Origin: Paramarasmius palmivorus
Taxonomy: Eukaryota; Basidiomycota; Agaricomycetes; Agaricales; Marasmiaceae
Assembly: GCA_037176845.1 (NCBI GenBank)
Contig: JAYKXP010000134.1
Coordinates: 1-64,000 of the forward strand
Length of the DNA stretch: 64,000 nucleotides
Direction of reading: 5' to 3'
Shown one piece after another: positions 44,840 to 55,885 of this stretch (position 1 is its first letter; each line of letters opens with the position of its first letter). A program made the translations under genes and the position numbers. The notes under the pieces are model-generated. The model was not told the DNA's origin and searched no databases. It saw only the letters and a list, made by a program, of their open reading frames with translations.

Positions 44840-45363
44840 CTAAGAATCGTCGTTCCCACACCGACAAGTGACAACATCGGAATTCGTTCCACCGCAACTA
44901 TGGCACTTCCAACTCAAATGACCGCCAAGCTTGAGGACCTGCCACCTGAGTAATCTGCTGGTTTCCTCCAAGACGGGCTCTCCGATATCCTCTTCGCTAT
45001 CTTCTTCAACCAAGCTCCCAAACGACTCAACACTAACCAAAAGAGGGCCCAAGCCGGCGATACCCTCTACGACTGCATCAGTACAATATACCCATCAACA
45101 ATCGACCGTCACGAACCTGTCCCCACCAATGCAAGAAGCTCCACTACTGCATCAATTTGCTCGCTGGTCAACGACATTAATATGCGCACTACAACACCGC
45201 AAGAAGAAAGAGACACGAAGTCAGACCACTATCGAATCCGACAAAACAACAAATAAAGGATCTCACAAAGACGCAACCAACGCCTAACGTCTGCATCGAG
45301 GGCGGGGTCGTTTTCATCCGGCCCCGGGGAGAGGCGCAAAGCCGCACCTTGGGATCCAAGCAT
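44840..45363 (-). CDS. RanBP2-type zinc finger protein B, three exons, 133 aa
   Basis: Exons 45363-45267, 45188-45117 and 45072-44840 (402 nt), with introns of 78 and 44 nt (GTGAGA...GTAG; GTTCGT...GCAG). The middle exon is 72 nt, exactly as in gene A, and the protein is colinear with it: RILMSLTSEQIDAVVELLA, an acidic linker (EEDSEEDIGEP), and a C-terminal finger LSWKCHSCGGTNSDVVTCRCG. The second cysteine pair is C-x-C instead of C-x2-C, so zinc binding may be altered. ATG 45363 lies only 32 bp from the palindrome arm and is the first in the frame; the original 5' end may have been replaced. Confidence 0.65.
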
Positions 45364-45394
45364 TTCAGTCCCTTCTGACAGCTGATGCAGCTAA

Positions 45395-46837
45395 ACTTCA
45401 ACAATAGTGCTTGACAGTTATCAGAACGACTTTTGCAAATGTAGCGGACAACTACTTTAACAAAAGTAGAGGAAAAGTAATCAAGGCAGATAAGAGGTAC
45501 TGTCCGCTTTGGGTGCTTCTAAATTGGGAAGGATCATTCCCACACCTTCTGGAAAGGGAACAGGCCGCTTTTTTGAGATCTGGAGATGTTCCCACACCGC
45601 TTTTGGCATCCCAAAATGGAAGGTGATCTTTCCATGATGTAACAGTGCGCTTTTTGGGCGCTTTTTTTGCGGAAAAATTATTCCCACACCTCCTGACATC
45701 ATCTGGGTGCCTCCCTACTCCGCTTTTGGCTTCCCAAAATGGAAGGTGGCCTTACCTCATCATTTTCCACCTGGAATCAATGCATTGGGGGGCTATTGGG
45801 GGGCTATTGGGGCATGCTGGGGGGCTATAAAAATCGCATTTTTGAGGGAATATGTTCCAATATGTTCTAAAAGCATGCCCCTGCAATTGGGGGGCAGGGG
45901 AAAGCAAAAAAAGCGGTCCAAATATGGTAATTCAGGAAAATGGCCTGTTGGATCTTGGGCTACAGGCCAGATATTGACATGGGGTAAGTTGGAGGACCTA
46001 GATACATTAAATACAAGCCTGGGGACACCAAATAGTACATAGATTGGTGGGATAATGGTGCTTAAATATCAAAAATACTGAAAATCTCCGAAATTAGGGG
46101 AATAAAATTACAGGATGGGATGTAGTGCAGCTGGGGCTTAGATATTGTGAATCAGAGATGATATATATGTGCCCTTGCTTGGTTTACAATCCTGGAGAGC
46201 TGCCTATTTTTCCAGATTTATTACAGCTAAATTCGCTTTTTTTGGACATTGGTAATACTATACCACAGGGAATGATTGGGTTGGGCTAATTCTTGTTCAT
46301 AACCCACTTTAGGGTGTATAGATGATGAATATATACTTGCCCAAGCACTCCTGTATGTGCAACACCTTGTTCAATCCAATGTATTGTACAGTTATGTAAC
46401 ACAGGCAGTAGTACATGAATAGCACCTCAGGGAAGCATCCCAGCACCAAGGAGAGTTCAGAATCGAGTTCAGGCACCAAAAATACACTTTCCTACTATGA
46501 AAGCACATTTTTTGAATACATCTGTATGTTGCTACATAAAAAATACATAAAAAATCGCATTTTTAGGGGTTTTTTTGTACTGGAGCATGGGGATTGCTCC
46601 TAAAATCACCAAAAATGAATGAGAGACCATTGACTATGCATAGAATAGGAATACCAATTGCCTCCATGGATCCCATGACAGGAATCCATATGCCAGATGC
46701 ATCAATTCTTGCACAATTACAGAAAACCTGTAATATGAATGTAGTATTGCAGGGGTTGATCTGGGGGCTTGGGGAACCTCAAAATCGAATTCAGGATGAA
46801 AAATCAGTTAAGAATATATCCAGGGTTGATGGAAATC
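45395..46837. repeat. left arm of the palindrome
   Basis: 1443 bp, beginning ACTTCAACAATAG. Contains TTCCCACACC at 45537, 45589 and 45681; a 27-bp near-direct repeat at 45599 and 45722 (GCTTTTGGC..CCCAAAATGG core, one mismatch); and a G-rich tract at 45787-45824. Composition is CpG-poor: two CpGs were counted in 46081-46320. Confidence 0.9.
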
Positions 46838-46953
46838 TGATCACTGTAGCTTGAGATATGTATCTGACAAGTTTTATGCTTATAGTTAACATATATTGCA
46901 CATATACTTGTGCATTTAACTTGATATATGCATATTGAAGTCAGTTGTGGATG

Positions 46954-48396
46954 GATTTCCTTCAACCCTGGATATATTCTTAACTGATTTTTCATCCTGA
47001 ATTCGATTTTGAGGTTCCCCAAGCCCCCAGATCAACCCCTGCAATACTACATTCATATTACAGGTTTTCTGTAATTGTGCAAGAATTGATGCATCTGGCA
47101 TATGGATTCCTGTCATGGGATCCATGGAGGCAATTGGTATTCCTATTCTATGCATAGTCAATGGTCTCTCATTCATTTTTGGTGATTTTAGGAGCAATCC
47201 CCATGCTCCAGTACAAAAAAACCCCTAAAAATGCGATTTTTTATGTATTTTTTATGTAGCAACATACAGATGTATTCAAAAAATGTGCTTTCATAGTAGG
47301 AAAGTGTATTTTTGGTGCCTGAACTCGATTCTGAACTCTCCTTGGTGCTGGGATGCTTCCCTGAGGTGCTATTCATGTACTACTGCCTGTGTTACATAAC
47401 TGTACAATACATTGGATTGAACAAGGTGTTGCACATACAGGAGTGCTTGGGCAAGTATATATTCATCATCTATACACCCTAAAGTGGGTTATGAACAAGA
47501 ATTAGCCCAACCCAATCATTCCCTGTGGTATAGTATTACCAATGTCCAAAAAAAGCGAATTTAGCTGTAATAAATCTGGAAAAATAGGCAGCTCTCCAGG
47601 ATTGTAAACCAAGCAAGGGCACATATATATCATCTCTGATTCACAATATCTAAGCCCCAGCTGCACTACATCCCATCCTGTAATTTTATTCCCCTAATTT
47701 CGGAGATTTTCAGTATTTTTGATATTTAAGCACCATTATCCCACCAATCTATGTACTATTTGGTGTCCCCAGGCTTGTATTTAATGTATCTAGGTCCTCC
47801 AACTTACCCCATGTCAATATCTGGCCTGTAGCCCAAGATCCAACAGGCCATTTTCCTGAATTACCATATTTGGACCGCTTTTTTTGCTTTCCCCTGCCCC
47901 CCAATTGCAGGGGCATGCTTTTAGAACATATTGGAACATATTCCCTCAAAAATGCGATTTTTATAGCCCCCCAGCATGCCCCAATAGCCCCCCAATAGCC
48001 CCCCAATGCATTGATTCCAGGTGGAAAATGATGAGGTAAGGCCACCTTCCATTTTGGGAAGCCAAAAGCGGAGTAGGGAGGCACCCAGATGATGTCAGGA
48101 GGTGTGGGAATAATTTTTCCGCAAAAAAAGCGCCCAAAAAGCGCACTGTTACATCATGGAAAGATCACCTTCCATTTTGGGATGCCAAAAGCGGTGTGGG
48201 AACATCTCCAGATCTCAAAAAAGCGGCCTGTTCCCTTTCCAGAAGGTGTGGGAATGATCCTTCCCAATTTAGAAGCACCCAAAGCGGACAGTACCTCTTA
48301 TCTGCCTTGATTACTTTTCCTCTACTTTTGTTAAAGTAGTTGTCCGCTACATTTGCAAAAGTCGTTCTGATAACTGTCAAGCACTATTGTTGAAGT
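46954..48396. repeat. right arm of the palindrome
   Basis: Reverse complement of the left arm. A 60-bp segment compared base by base (47651-47710 against 46081-46140) is identical. It ends GTTGAAGT at 48396, directly before an ATG. Confidence 0.9.
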
Positions 48397-48790
48397 ATGG
48401 CTACATCTGGTGCTTCTGAAGTCGCTGGAGTCGACGAATCGCCCTCGACAGCAACAGAGCCGGAGACCGTCTCGCCTTGCAATCTACCTGAACTCGTTGC
48501 ACCAGACATGATGGTAGGTAGATAACAGGAGATGTTCGGAACGGGGACAAAGTAGCCTGGTTAAGTCCAAGAACCTGTTCGGTACAGTGACCTACAGCCT
48601 TCAGGCATAAGCTAAAGTGAATGATGATCAACAGAAAACGCACCGTAGCTCCCAATTCAAGCACAGCAGCCCCACCACCTCGCACAGTCCCAAAAAAGCT
48701 GAAGTCCCGTCCAAAACAACTTCTAGAACAACACGAAATCGTCACTCAAAACGAAAGCCAAATCATCTGCTAAAATCGCTCACCAATTGA
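48397..48790 (+). CDS. small serine/threonine- and lysine-rich protein, two exons, 90 aa (tentative)
   Basis: ATG 48397 is the first base after the palindrome arm. Exon 1 (48397-48513) ends PELVAPDMM at a GTAGGT donor; exon 2 (48635-48790) starts after ATCAACAG and continues in phase 0 to a basic serine/threonine-rich tail. The 121-nt intron is longer than its neighbours and may hide a further exon. No domain is recognised. The start codon could have a lost upstream promoter because the arm abuts it. Confidence 0.35.
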
Positions 48791-51755
48791 CATCAAAGCA
48801 AAGATACGCTTTATGAAGTGTCAAAAACATCAGATGCCCGACAACATTGGAAAAAGAGAAACTGTTCCCAGAAATGCACAGCAGAGCGAGGTGCAAACGC
48901 CCAAACGAACCCGGGAAAGAGGAGAAACGAACACGCGCATCACGTGTGCAAGGAACTGCTCCGACCAAAAGCGGAAAGAAGTTTCGTGGGAATTTTCACT
49001 GGATAGACGGCTTCACTCGAGGACCCGATAAAGAACGAGTCTCATTACATTCGAACTCGTAATGTGTAGCTTGCCCTTTGATGTTGTAGTCTTGTCCTAG
49101 GAGTGCCTCAAGAACAAACGGTTGTTCTCATCCAAATGGTATCGTGAAGGCGTTGAAAAACCGCGTTTTTTACTCCGCGGACCTGCCCGGACGACCGGAC
49201 CGCACCGTAAACAACGCCGAACGCGACGCTCTTCTCATTGTCAACGACCACCACCACAATCTTACCTATCATTCCTCCATTTCTCTCAAACTCAAGCCCT
49301 AGGATATCTGCTGGCCTATTCATGAAGATCATCAGTGAAGCAACCGGTTGAAAATGGAAGAAACCATACAGTAGGCAGTTTCTCTTCTCCGATCGCTGGT
49401 AAAGCTCATACGCCTTCGTCCAAAAGCCCTTCATATGCATGCATCCTGACCCAGAACATCCATTACTATTGCGACGTCTACATCCCTTGGTACTCACAAC
49501 CTCAGATGAAGAAGGCCATGGCCAAAAACTGCCCTTGAACTCCTCCGTTTCAATGGTACACATTCCAGTGGTATCACTCCACCACCGCATTTTCCCTCTG
49601 CTTTCAGCTCCTACGTCAAACACCCATATACCTCAACTTCACCAACAAAGCCCCCAGAAGCTGGAGCATCCATTCATCAACCTCAATACCAGCCGACCTC
49701 GAAGATTGTCGCGGACCATGTTTGCAAAAACGCTTCTAAACCTCCTAAGTCAACGAAGGCTCCGGAGTCTTGCAGCTGGATAGTCAACGTAGCAATATGT
49801 GAACCTCGCTCGCTCCTTGGATGCTTCATTTTGCTAACACTTTCTACATCAAGCTATGTTGTCTACGATAGCGAAAATGGATGTATTGAACCTCGTGCAG
49901 GCAAGAAGTCGGGCTTGGGTTGTCGGACGGTAGTATAGGGCAAACCGTATCCAAACTCCTCAACCAACACCCTGGAATCGACAGAGATGAGCGATAGTAT
50001 TAGCATTGAGAAAAGAACGACTTTTTTGGTACGTACTGGTGCTTTGTTCTTCAGACTTTGGTCGATCTCTGACTCCTCTTGCGCTCTTTCTTAGGTCCAT
50101 TACTGTGCCCGTTTCGACATCAAGGAAGATAGCATTCGGCATTCAACCCTTCCGAGTATCGATCGCCTCGTCCGAGTTCAGTGGTCCCGTATACCCGCTG
50201 CAACGGTACACGCAATACTTGATCTTGGGTACGAGCGGAAACACCAGCTGGGGGTCTTTGACCTGAAGCTGCGGAGCACCGTCTTGTCGTGAAGGAAGGG
50301 ATCCACTGGATGCTCTCAGAAGGGTTCGCCGGCGTTGGAAGTGAACTGTGGCTCATAGATTTACACGGGCAAGCAGATGCCCGGTATATTCGATCTGGGG
50401 GTACAACAGGGATCGGTGGCGACTATTGCGATTCTGGGATGACTTTGTTCATCCATGGATCACGATCTAGTTCGCCCTGTTGTATCCTCAGTAATATCTT
50501 TTGGAGAGGAAGGCACAGACTAGCGGCGAAGCCCCGAAAAGAGCCGAATAGTGCCTTTCCTTCCACCACCATGATCTCGAGCCTTTGGCGTAGTTCACCA
50601 CCTCTCCTTCGCAATTTCTCCTCCAACCAAGTCTTATCTCGATCATGTTCGAATCGCACTTCATATGTCACGCCTGTCCCTCGAGTCTACGCCGATGAAG
50701 AAAACCCAGGACTTACCACCGTATCTCACTCTGCTCAACCTTGACGCGCGGTCTCGAGTCTCAAAACCCACTCTACCACCTATCAACTCCCCGCTTCCTT
50801 GCCTACCACTCGAGCGCCATAGGGAACCAAACGATCTACAATTTTGGGAATCAGGTTATCACTTCGCTCCAATGCAACCTATTCCATGCAGGTTCGTTTA
50901 TACCGTCTCGCGTACGGATTCGACCACGAAGCGTGGACATCGATACTCGGAAGAAAAGCAACCAGGAACACTCATCATGCCATTCTGTGTGCTGGTGTTC
51001 GTGTTCGCTCCCGAAAAAAAACACAAACCAACGGAGATCATCAGCTCAGTAACGACGGCACTGGTACATGCTAATCCTCTTGAGTATCTTGAACTCGGGA
51101 GGCTATTCGTCACCGCTCAGGAGTCGGGTTGTTTGGTGGTCAATACAACCTCTACGTAGGATTTGAAGTGGTTTCTTTAGGTATGCCCTGTTCTTACTTC
51201 AAGGGCTACATAGCTGACCTATACTCTTAAGGTCTCCGCTACCTGTGTATGCCCATCAGTGCTTCCGGTTGCGGGAAGCTGGTGATGTCTTATCATCGAT
51301 ACCACCTAGAGGTGCCATTCGCTGCCTTTGGAAGGAGTCTACAGGCACGATATTCATTTGACACAGTGAGTTCTTTGACTCGGAATAGTAAGACTACGCT
51401 AACGTCGACAATCAGAAAGCTCAAGGTTGAGCAGTAGTACTCGACGAAAGAAGGATCACTAGCTTCGATTCCGGGGCGCACTCATTCGGTTATCGTCTAG
51501 CTTGTACATTGTACATTCTGGGTGTACTGATATACCGTGTTTACCTGGGCGAATGAATGAATGAATAAAACGAACTGAGCTTTCGGAGGCGGACGTACCA
51601 TAATTTGTGGATGCTTGTACTTTTGGCTAGCGTCCCGTGTTGTACGATGCTTGATGCTAGTCATCGAGAGGTGAAGAGTGTTGACGAATTGCTAGTTCGT
51701 ATTCGTCTGGCGCGTGGGAGCGATCTTTTCGCAGATGTTGCAGGTTGAAATCTAG
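48791..51755. other. sparse region with uncertain exons
   Basis: A minus-strand frame at 49108-49623 (ELYQRSEKRNCLLYGFF; DILGLEFERNGGMIGK) and a plus-strand frame at 50665-51159 (ending MPFCVLVFVFAPEKKHKPTE...LVVNTTST) are the best coding candidates but lack solved introns or domains. A minus-strand stretch at 50160-50270 (VKDPQLVFPLVPKIKYCVY...) also looks coding. A (GAAT)4-like tract lies at about 51551-51567. Confidence 0.4.
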
Positions 51756-52238
51756 CTACCGCTGCGTGGTGTTTGCTAGGAAACGGATGAGGGAATCGAT
51801 CTCAGAACCTCGCGGAAAAGATGTGGAGACCACATACGGAGGATACAAAACACCCGGAAAGGTGACCTCTGGCATCGAGATTCCAAGCCGGGTGATGCGA
51901 ATCTGGGTGCTTCGTTGCGGATAGGTTGAGGTAAGATTCCCGTACGAACCAGCCTGTGAAACAAGAGTCAAGATATGAATGAAGGACTCGAGATGGAACG
52001 TACCTCAACTGTAAGATGTGTGTTTCCGCTATGACTGGTCGGGGTAGTAGAGACGAACACACTCGCGGTTTGAGTTCAAGACATCTTCGTCAGGTTGAAT
52101 TTTGAACGGGATATTGTGAGCCAATTGGCGTGAAATATGTAGATTCAAAATGTCTAGAGATGCAGAAACATCAGCCTTGGTAAAAAGAGACGTAGAGGAG
52201 AGAACGTACCAATACCGGTGGTGACGTGTCTCCACCAA
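51756..52238 (-). CDS. orphan gene, C-terminal exons
   Basis: Minus strand. An exon containing ADVSASLDILNLHIS follows a GTACGT...CCAAG intron, and a second join (donor GTACGT at about 52000, acceptor TTTCACAG near 51956) links SHSGNTHLTVE to AGSYGNLTSTYPQRS, ending RFLANTTQR at 51756. The frame between the two pieces is not fully solved. No domain is recognised; upstream exons probably lie in 52240-52530. Confidence 0.4.
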
Positions 52239-52529
52239 GCCCAGAGATGCCTTGTAATCTCCTACTCAAACCCGAATAGTCCATGAATTTGCGTCCTGTC
52301 CATTGTTGTGTTCATAGCATCCACAGCTTGAAAATGAGACGCGTGTAGATGAGCGTTGTTGAGAGAGCCGCGTTTTCTCTCCGACGCTCTCGACTCTTTT
52401 CCACCATCTTGCCGCCGACCACAATGTTGTCCTTCTCGTCTCCTCCATGGATATACATACCTCTCATGAAAAGGTAGTCCCTGGTGCGTATCTTCCTGTC
52501 CATATTGGCTATCTATGGACAACTAATGG

Positions 52530-54350
52530 GCTCTCCCTAGCACCTCGTCTATGAAGCCTTCTACACGAGCTCTTTGGTCAACCCCAAAGATCCTCCTCCA
52601 TACAAAACATCCAACGATTTTGCATCGACATCAGCTTTGACGCGCTCGAACCTGCTGACACCTCGACGTTTATTCCAACTCCCATTCGCTAGTCACCAAT
52701 ACAACTCTTCCTTGCACCTCACAATGCCGCCGCTGTATCCATCCACCGTTTGACGAATACCTATCATTCCTAACGCCTCCCACTCGACCTTCCAAACTCG
52801 TTATCCACAGCCTGTCTTGTTCAAAGGCACTAACGTGGATGAAAATCTCGTCTTGTTATCCCTGCCCAGGTTCTACTGAGATGGTTCTGGGTCTTGAGAG
52901 GTGAAGACAAGGGGCGGTTTTAAAGGCTCTGGTACCGTGTACTGGCTGGGTGGGGTCGACGAAGAACAAGAACAGCCGAGTCTTGAAGGAACATCCAGAA
53001 TTTGAAGCTGCATCCTGACTTCCTCGTACCATATCTGGCCCTTTCGATCTACGCCAGCCTCTTTGCTCCTCACATCCTCCCATCCCGCTGTCACCCACGT
53101 CCCCTACCCCACCCAATGCGCAAAAAGGGTAGACCCCGGAAGACGTCCTGAGCCGCTATCGTGCAGGTTCTCTATCGAGCGCAGCATTCACCTGGGGCTA
53201 GGGCGTGCAGGGTTCAAATGCTCAATTGTCCAGCATTCTACAAGGTCCAAAATGACACCAATGCCAGCTCTAGCGTTGTCGAGAAAAGTAGAGTCAAGGA
53301 ATCATCATCAAGGTCAACGAGTTATCGTTGGGAATTCGATACGCTCTCAGACTCAAGGTATGTAGATCGCGTTCTTCTTATATTGTTTGATACTCAAACG
53401 TGCATCTCAGGTGTTCCAAAATAAGCTCCTAGTGAAAGATTTCACAACGTCCTCTTTTTCGATGCGTTGCTGGTCGATGAGTGGTTCACTCGCCGTGATA
53501 TCGGTTGTCTGCTTTTAGTAGAGCCGTTCCTTGCGGCGGCGGCGGTTTACTCATGAGTTGGTTTTATGCCAACTAATCTCTTCCTTTCTTATCTGATTAT
53601 AACTTGGCAGGGAGTTTGACCGACTTCCCATTCAAATCACTCTCTTTTCTCCTCATAGGACAAACTCGCAGAGCCACCTCTACCATGGGTATGTTTATCC
53701 GACCTCTTAACACAACAAGGAGCATGGGCTAATGAGACAGATCAGACTACATAGATCTTGTTCTGGCAATCATGTGTGCCTGTGGATCTCCGAAATCGCT
53801 GCTGCCGTGTAATCGATGAAGGCTATCTAACGTCGTTCGGACATCAACCTACTCGAAGCTTCGCTGTTGGAGTTTGGATGAGCTCTTGAAGTCAACTGTA
53901 CGTGTTAGCGTCATGTTTCTACTATCCCGGTCAATTACTGACCCTTCTTCACATAGGCCTGTTGACATCGGCCCTTGCGTGTACCCCATGCGATACACTC
54001 GCTCGTTTGGTACAAAAAACCCTGCAAACTCTTCGTTTAAAGGGTTGAGGAGCACTTCGTCAAGGTTGAAGGAATAGACTATGGATATGGGATGAAGGGA
54101 TGAGATGCTAGAGTCGTCGCAGGTGTTTGGATTGTGCGCCCATTCCGAAATATGCGCCGGCTTGAGGTACAACTTCAAGATGTGTCATAGCGTTTATCGA
54201 AGCATCCTAGTTTTATGCCTCTAGTAGTATCGTATATCTTAGCCCGAATATGAGTTATATTTTTCTTTGCAAGGAAAAGAGCGCGAGGGGATTGAAGCAG
54301 GGTCAATCGTCGCGCGCGTCACTCGGTGTAATCATCTCAGCTCATACTCC
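52530..54350. other. no confident gene
   Basis: Short overlapping ORFs in all frames (for example 53063-53424) and serine/threonine-rich composition. Possibly decayed exons; nothing is claimed. Confidence 0.4.
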
Positions 54351-54681
54351 TACCACCATGATCTCTTCTCCACGACGCCTCAGCATACCAACATTCTCAC
54401 TCTTCGAGAATCTTTCGTTGCTCTTCTATCCCAGAGTCTCCTTGGGATAATAGGTGAAAAGTAACGGACATCGAATAGGTGTGTAATACTTCCCCTGTTC
54501 ATTCGGCGAACCTCATTCTCTGTTCTCTGCAGCTCCTCATCCAAACGACTCCTGCCCTGGACAACTACACCCACCATCTATAACAACCGTACTCCCATTT
54601 TGCTCCAATAAAGGACCCTAAAAACACTGCATATTCCGCACTCGCACCCGTTTCCCGGCTCTACTGTATCTTCTCCGTTGC

Positions 54682-55095
54682 ATGCTCCTCCGCAACTTCG
54701 GCCTCAATGTAGAGCTTTCATCAAACATCTGCTTCTTCCTCTCAAGTTACACTTCGTCCCTGACCGTCAATGTTGATGAACAACCAAGCTTCCTCTCTAG
54801 AGCTATGAACTTTTTCGCGTCAACTTCCGCGTTTCACTCAATCCACTTCAAACGGGTCTCCTATCCTGCATATGTACACCAGGAAATATTAGGCAGAAAA
54901 GACTACATGGTGTGGGGAGCCGGAATGTGGATGGGGTGCTCTGGGAACACCGTGGAGAGGAACCGACAGCTTGAATATGTCGACCTTAGCTCTATCCTCG
55001 TTTCCTGCTTACTTTACGCATCATTCACACTCAGAACGAATGTTGCGTTAGAGGCTTTGATCACTGAGTACAAGGAAAGGAAAACAAGGATGTAG
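54682..55095 (+). CDS. duplicated orphan ORF, copy 1
   Basis: A 137-codon frame ending ILVSCLLYASFTLRTNVALE...EYKERKTRM. Its last 35 codons match copy 2 at 63.6 kb (ILVPWSFYASFTLRETIALE...). The match continues into non-coding DNA beyond the stop. The hydrophobic start (NICFFLSSY) is not a clear signal peptide. An ACCACCATGAT segment at about 54354, repeated near 62889, may mark first exons. Unknown function; may be part of a mobile or recently duplicated block. Confidence 0.35.
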   Translation: MLLRNFGLNVELSSNICFFLSSYTSSLTVNVDEQPSFLSRAMNFFASTSAFHSIHFKRVSYPAYVHQEILGRKDYMVWGAGMWMGCSGNTVERNRQLEYVDLSSILVSCLLYASFTLRTNVALEALITEYKERKTRM

Positions 55096-55480
55096 AAGGG
55101 CATGGTGTATATCAAGATCGCAAGCAAATGGTACATGCGTATCCTCAGGCTCAAAGGGATATCGTTCACTGAAAATATTACTTAGTATCAGGGTTTGTTT
55201 TTATGGGTATGACTGCAACGACAAGGCTTGGAAGGAGGGAAGGGGGTGGCAAGGAAGGGTATTTGGGGCGGAGTGGAGGTATGGTAGTGTCGTTGTTCGG
55301 CGTATGGTTCGGAGGAACGAGGATCGAACTGTTGGCGTTCGTACAAGGGCAAACGCGGGTGTCTATGAACAAACATCTGCCTTAGGGTATAGAGTCGAAG
55401 ACAGCCGGCAGAAGACGCATCTCGTTCTTTGCTCGGTTCCACTACCACCATATCTACGCTTTCCGAAGGTTGCATGTACG
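54990..55480. repeat. diverged direct repeat, copy 1
   Basis: Shares an estimated 70-75% of bases by eye with 63510-63850, including GTGTATAT, GGAAGGAG and ACGAGA-GCGTCT segments in the same order and orientation. Copies are about 8.5 kb apart. Confidence 0.65.
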
Positions 55481-55499
55481 TAGTATTCATAGTAGCCAC

Positions 55500-55885
55500 C
55501 TACTAACACTGATGACCTCCTATAGACACCTTATTCAAAAACGTATCTCCTGGAATCTGGATGCATTCAAAAAGACAATAAGACCATGTTCTCGCGCGCT
55601 CAATGTCAAGGCCCAGATTCCCTGGTTCAATTCAGCATCCCAATCCCATTGCGCTGGCATATCCTTTGCATATTTATCTTCCGTGACAATTAGACCACCT
55701 CCATCTCGCCTCTGTCGATGCCATCTCATCTTCTCAAGAACAAGCACACTTCTCAAGAGCTAGGGACAAGAAATCCGATTATGTATGTCTTCTAGGTATA
55801 CTGCAATCATTCCTCCTTGTCCTGGATCTCAGGGCTTGGAATAATGTGGTGCAGTGGAAAAGATTGAGGGGAGAACTAGGAGAAA
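55500..55885. other. no confident gene
   Basis: Contains the left edge of the CpG-poor region. A plus-strand ORF at 55470-55763 and its mirror on the minus strand show no domain. Confidence 0.4.

Larger units (their letters stand above)
45395..48396. mobile_element. 3-kb near-perfect palindrome (long-TIR or foldback-type element, or inverted duplication)
   Basis: Two 1443-bp arms (45395-46837 and 46954-48396) are inverted copies about a centre at 46895.5 with no indel: every mirrored ORF pair has coordinates summing to 93791. The only mismatch noticed is at 46830/46961. A 116-bp spacer (46838-46953) is unique and holds a small hairpin of its own. The arms are CpG-poor and encode nothing recognisable. 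No transposase is seen, and no target-site duplication is evident. The left flank (CAGCTAA) and right flank (ATGGCTA) differ, so it is not a contig-end artefact, but an assembly fold-back cannot be ruled out from sequence alone. Confidence 0.8.

Noticed and set aside
44432..44953. 173-codon plus-strand ORF
   Set aside because: Runs through an A-rich low-complexity tract and lies antisense to the better-supported gene B; lysine/threonine-rich with no introns or domain.
45411..48380. Mirrored ORFs of 61-111 codons inside the palindrome arms
   Set aside because: They overlap in several frames, have no domain and follow composition (G- and T-rich). The mirror pairs exist only because the arms are inverted copies.
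53205..53235. GGTTCAAAT resembling a tRNA B box
   Set aside because: No A box or cloverleaf could be placed around it.
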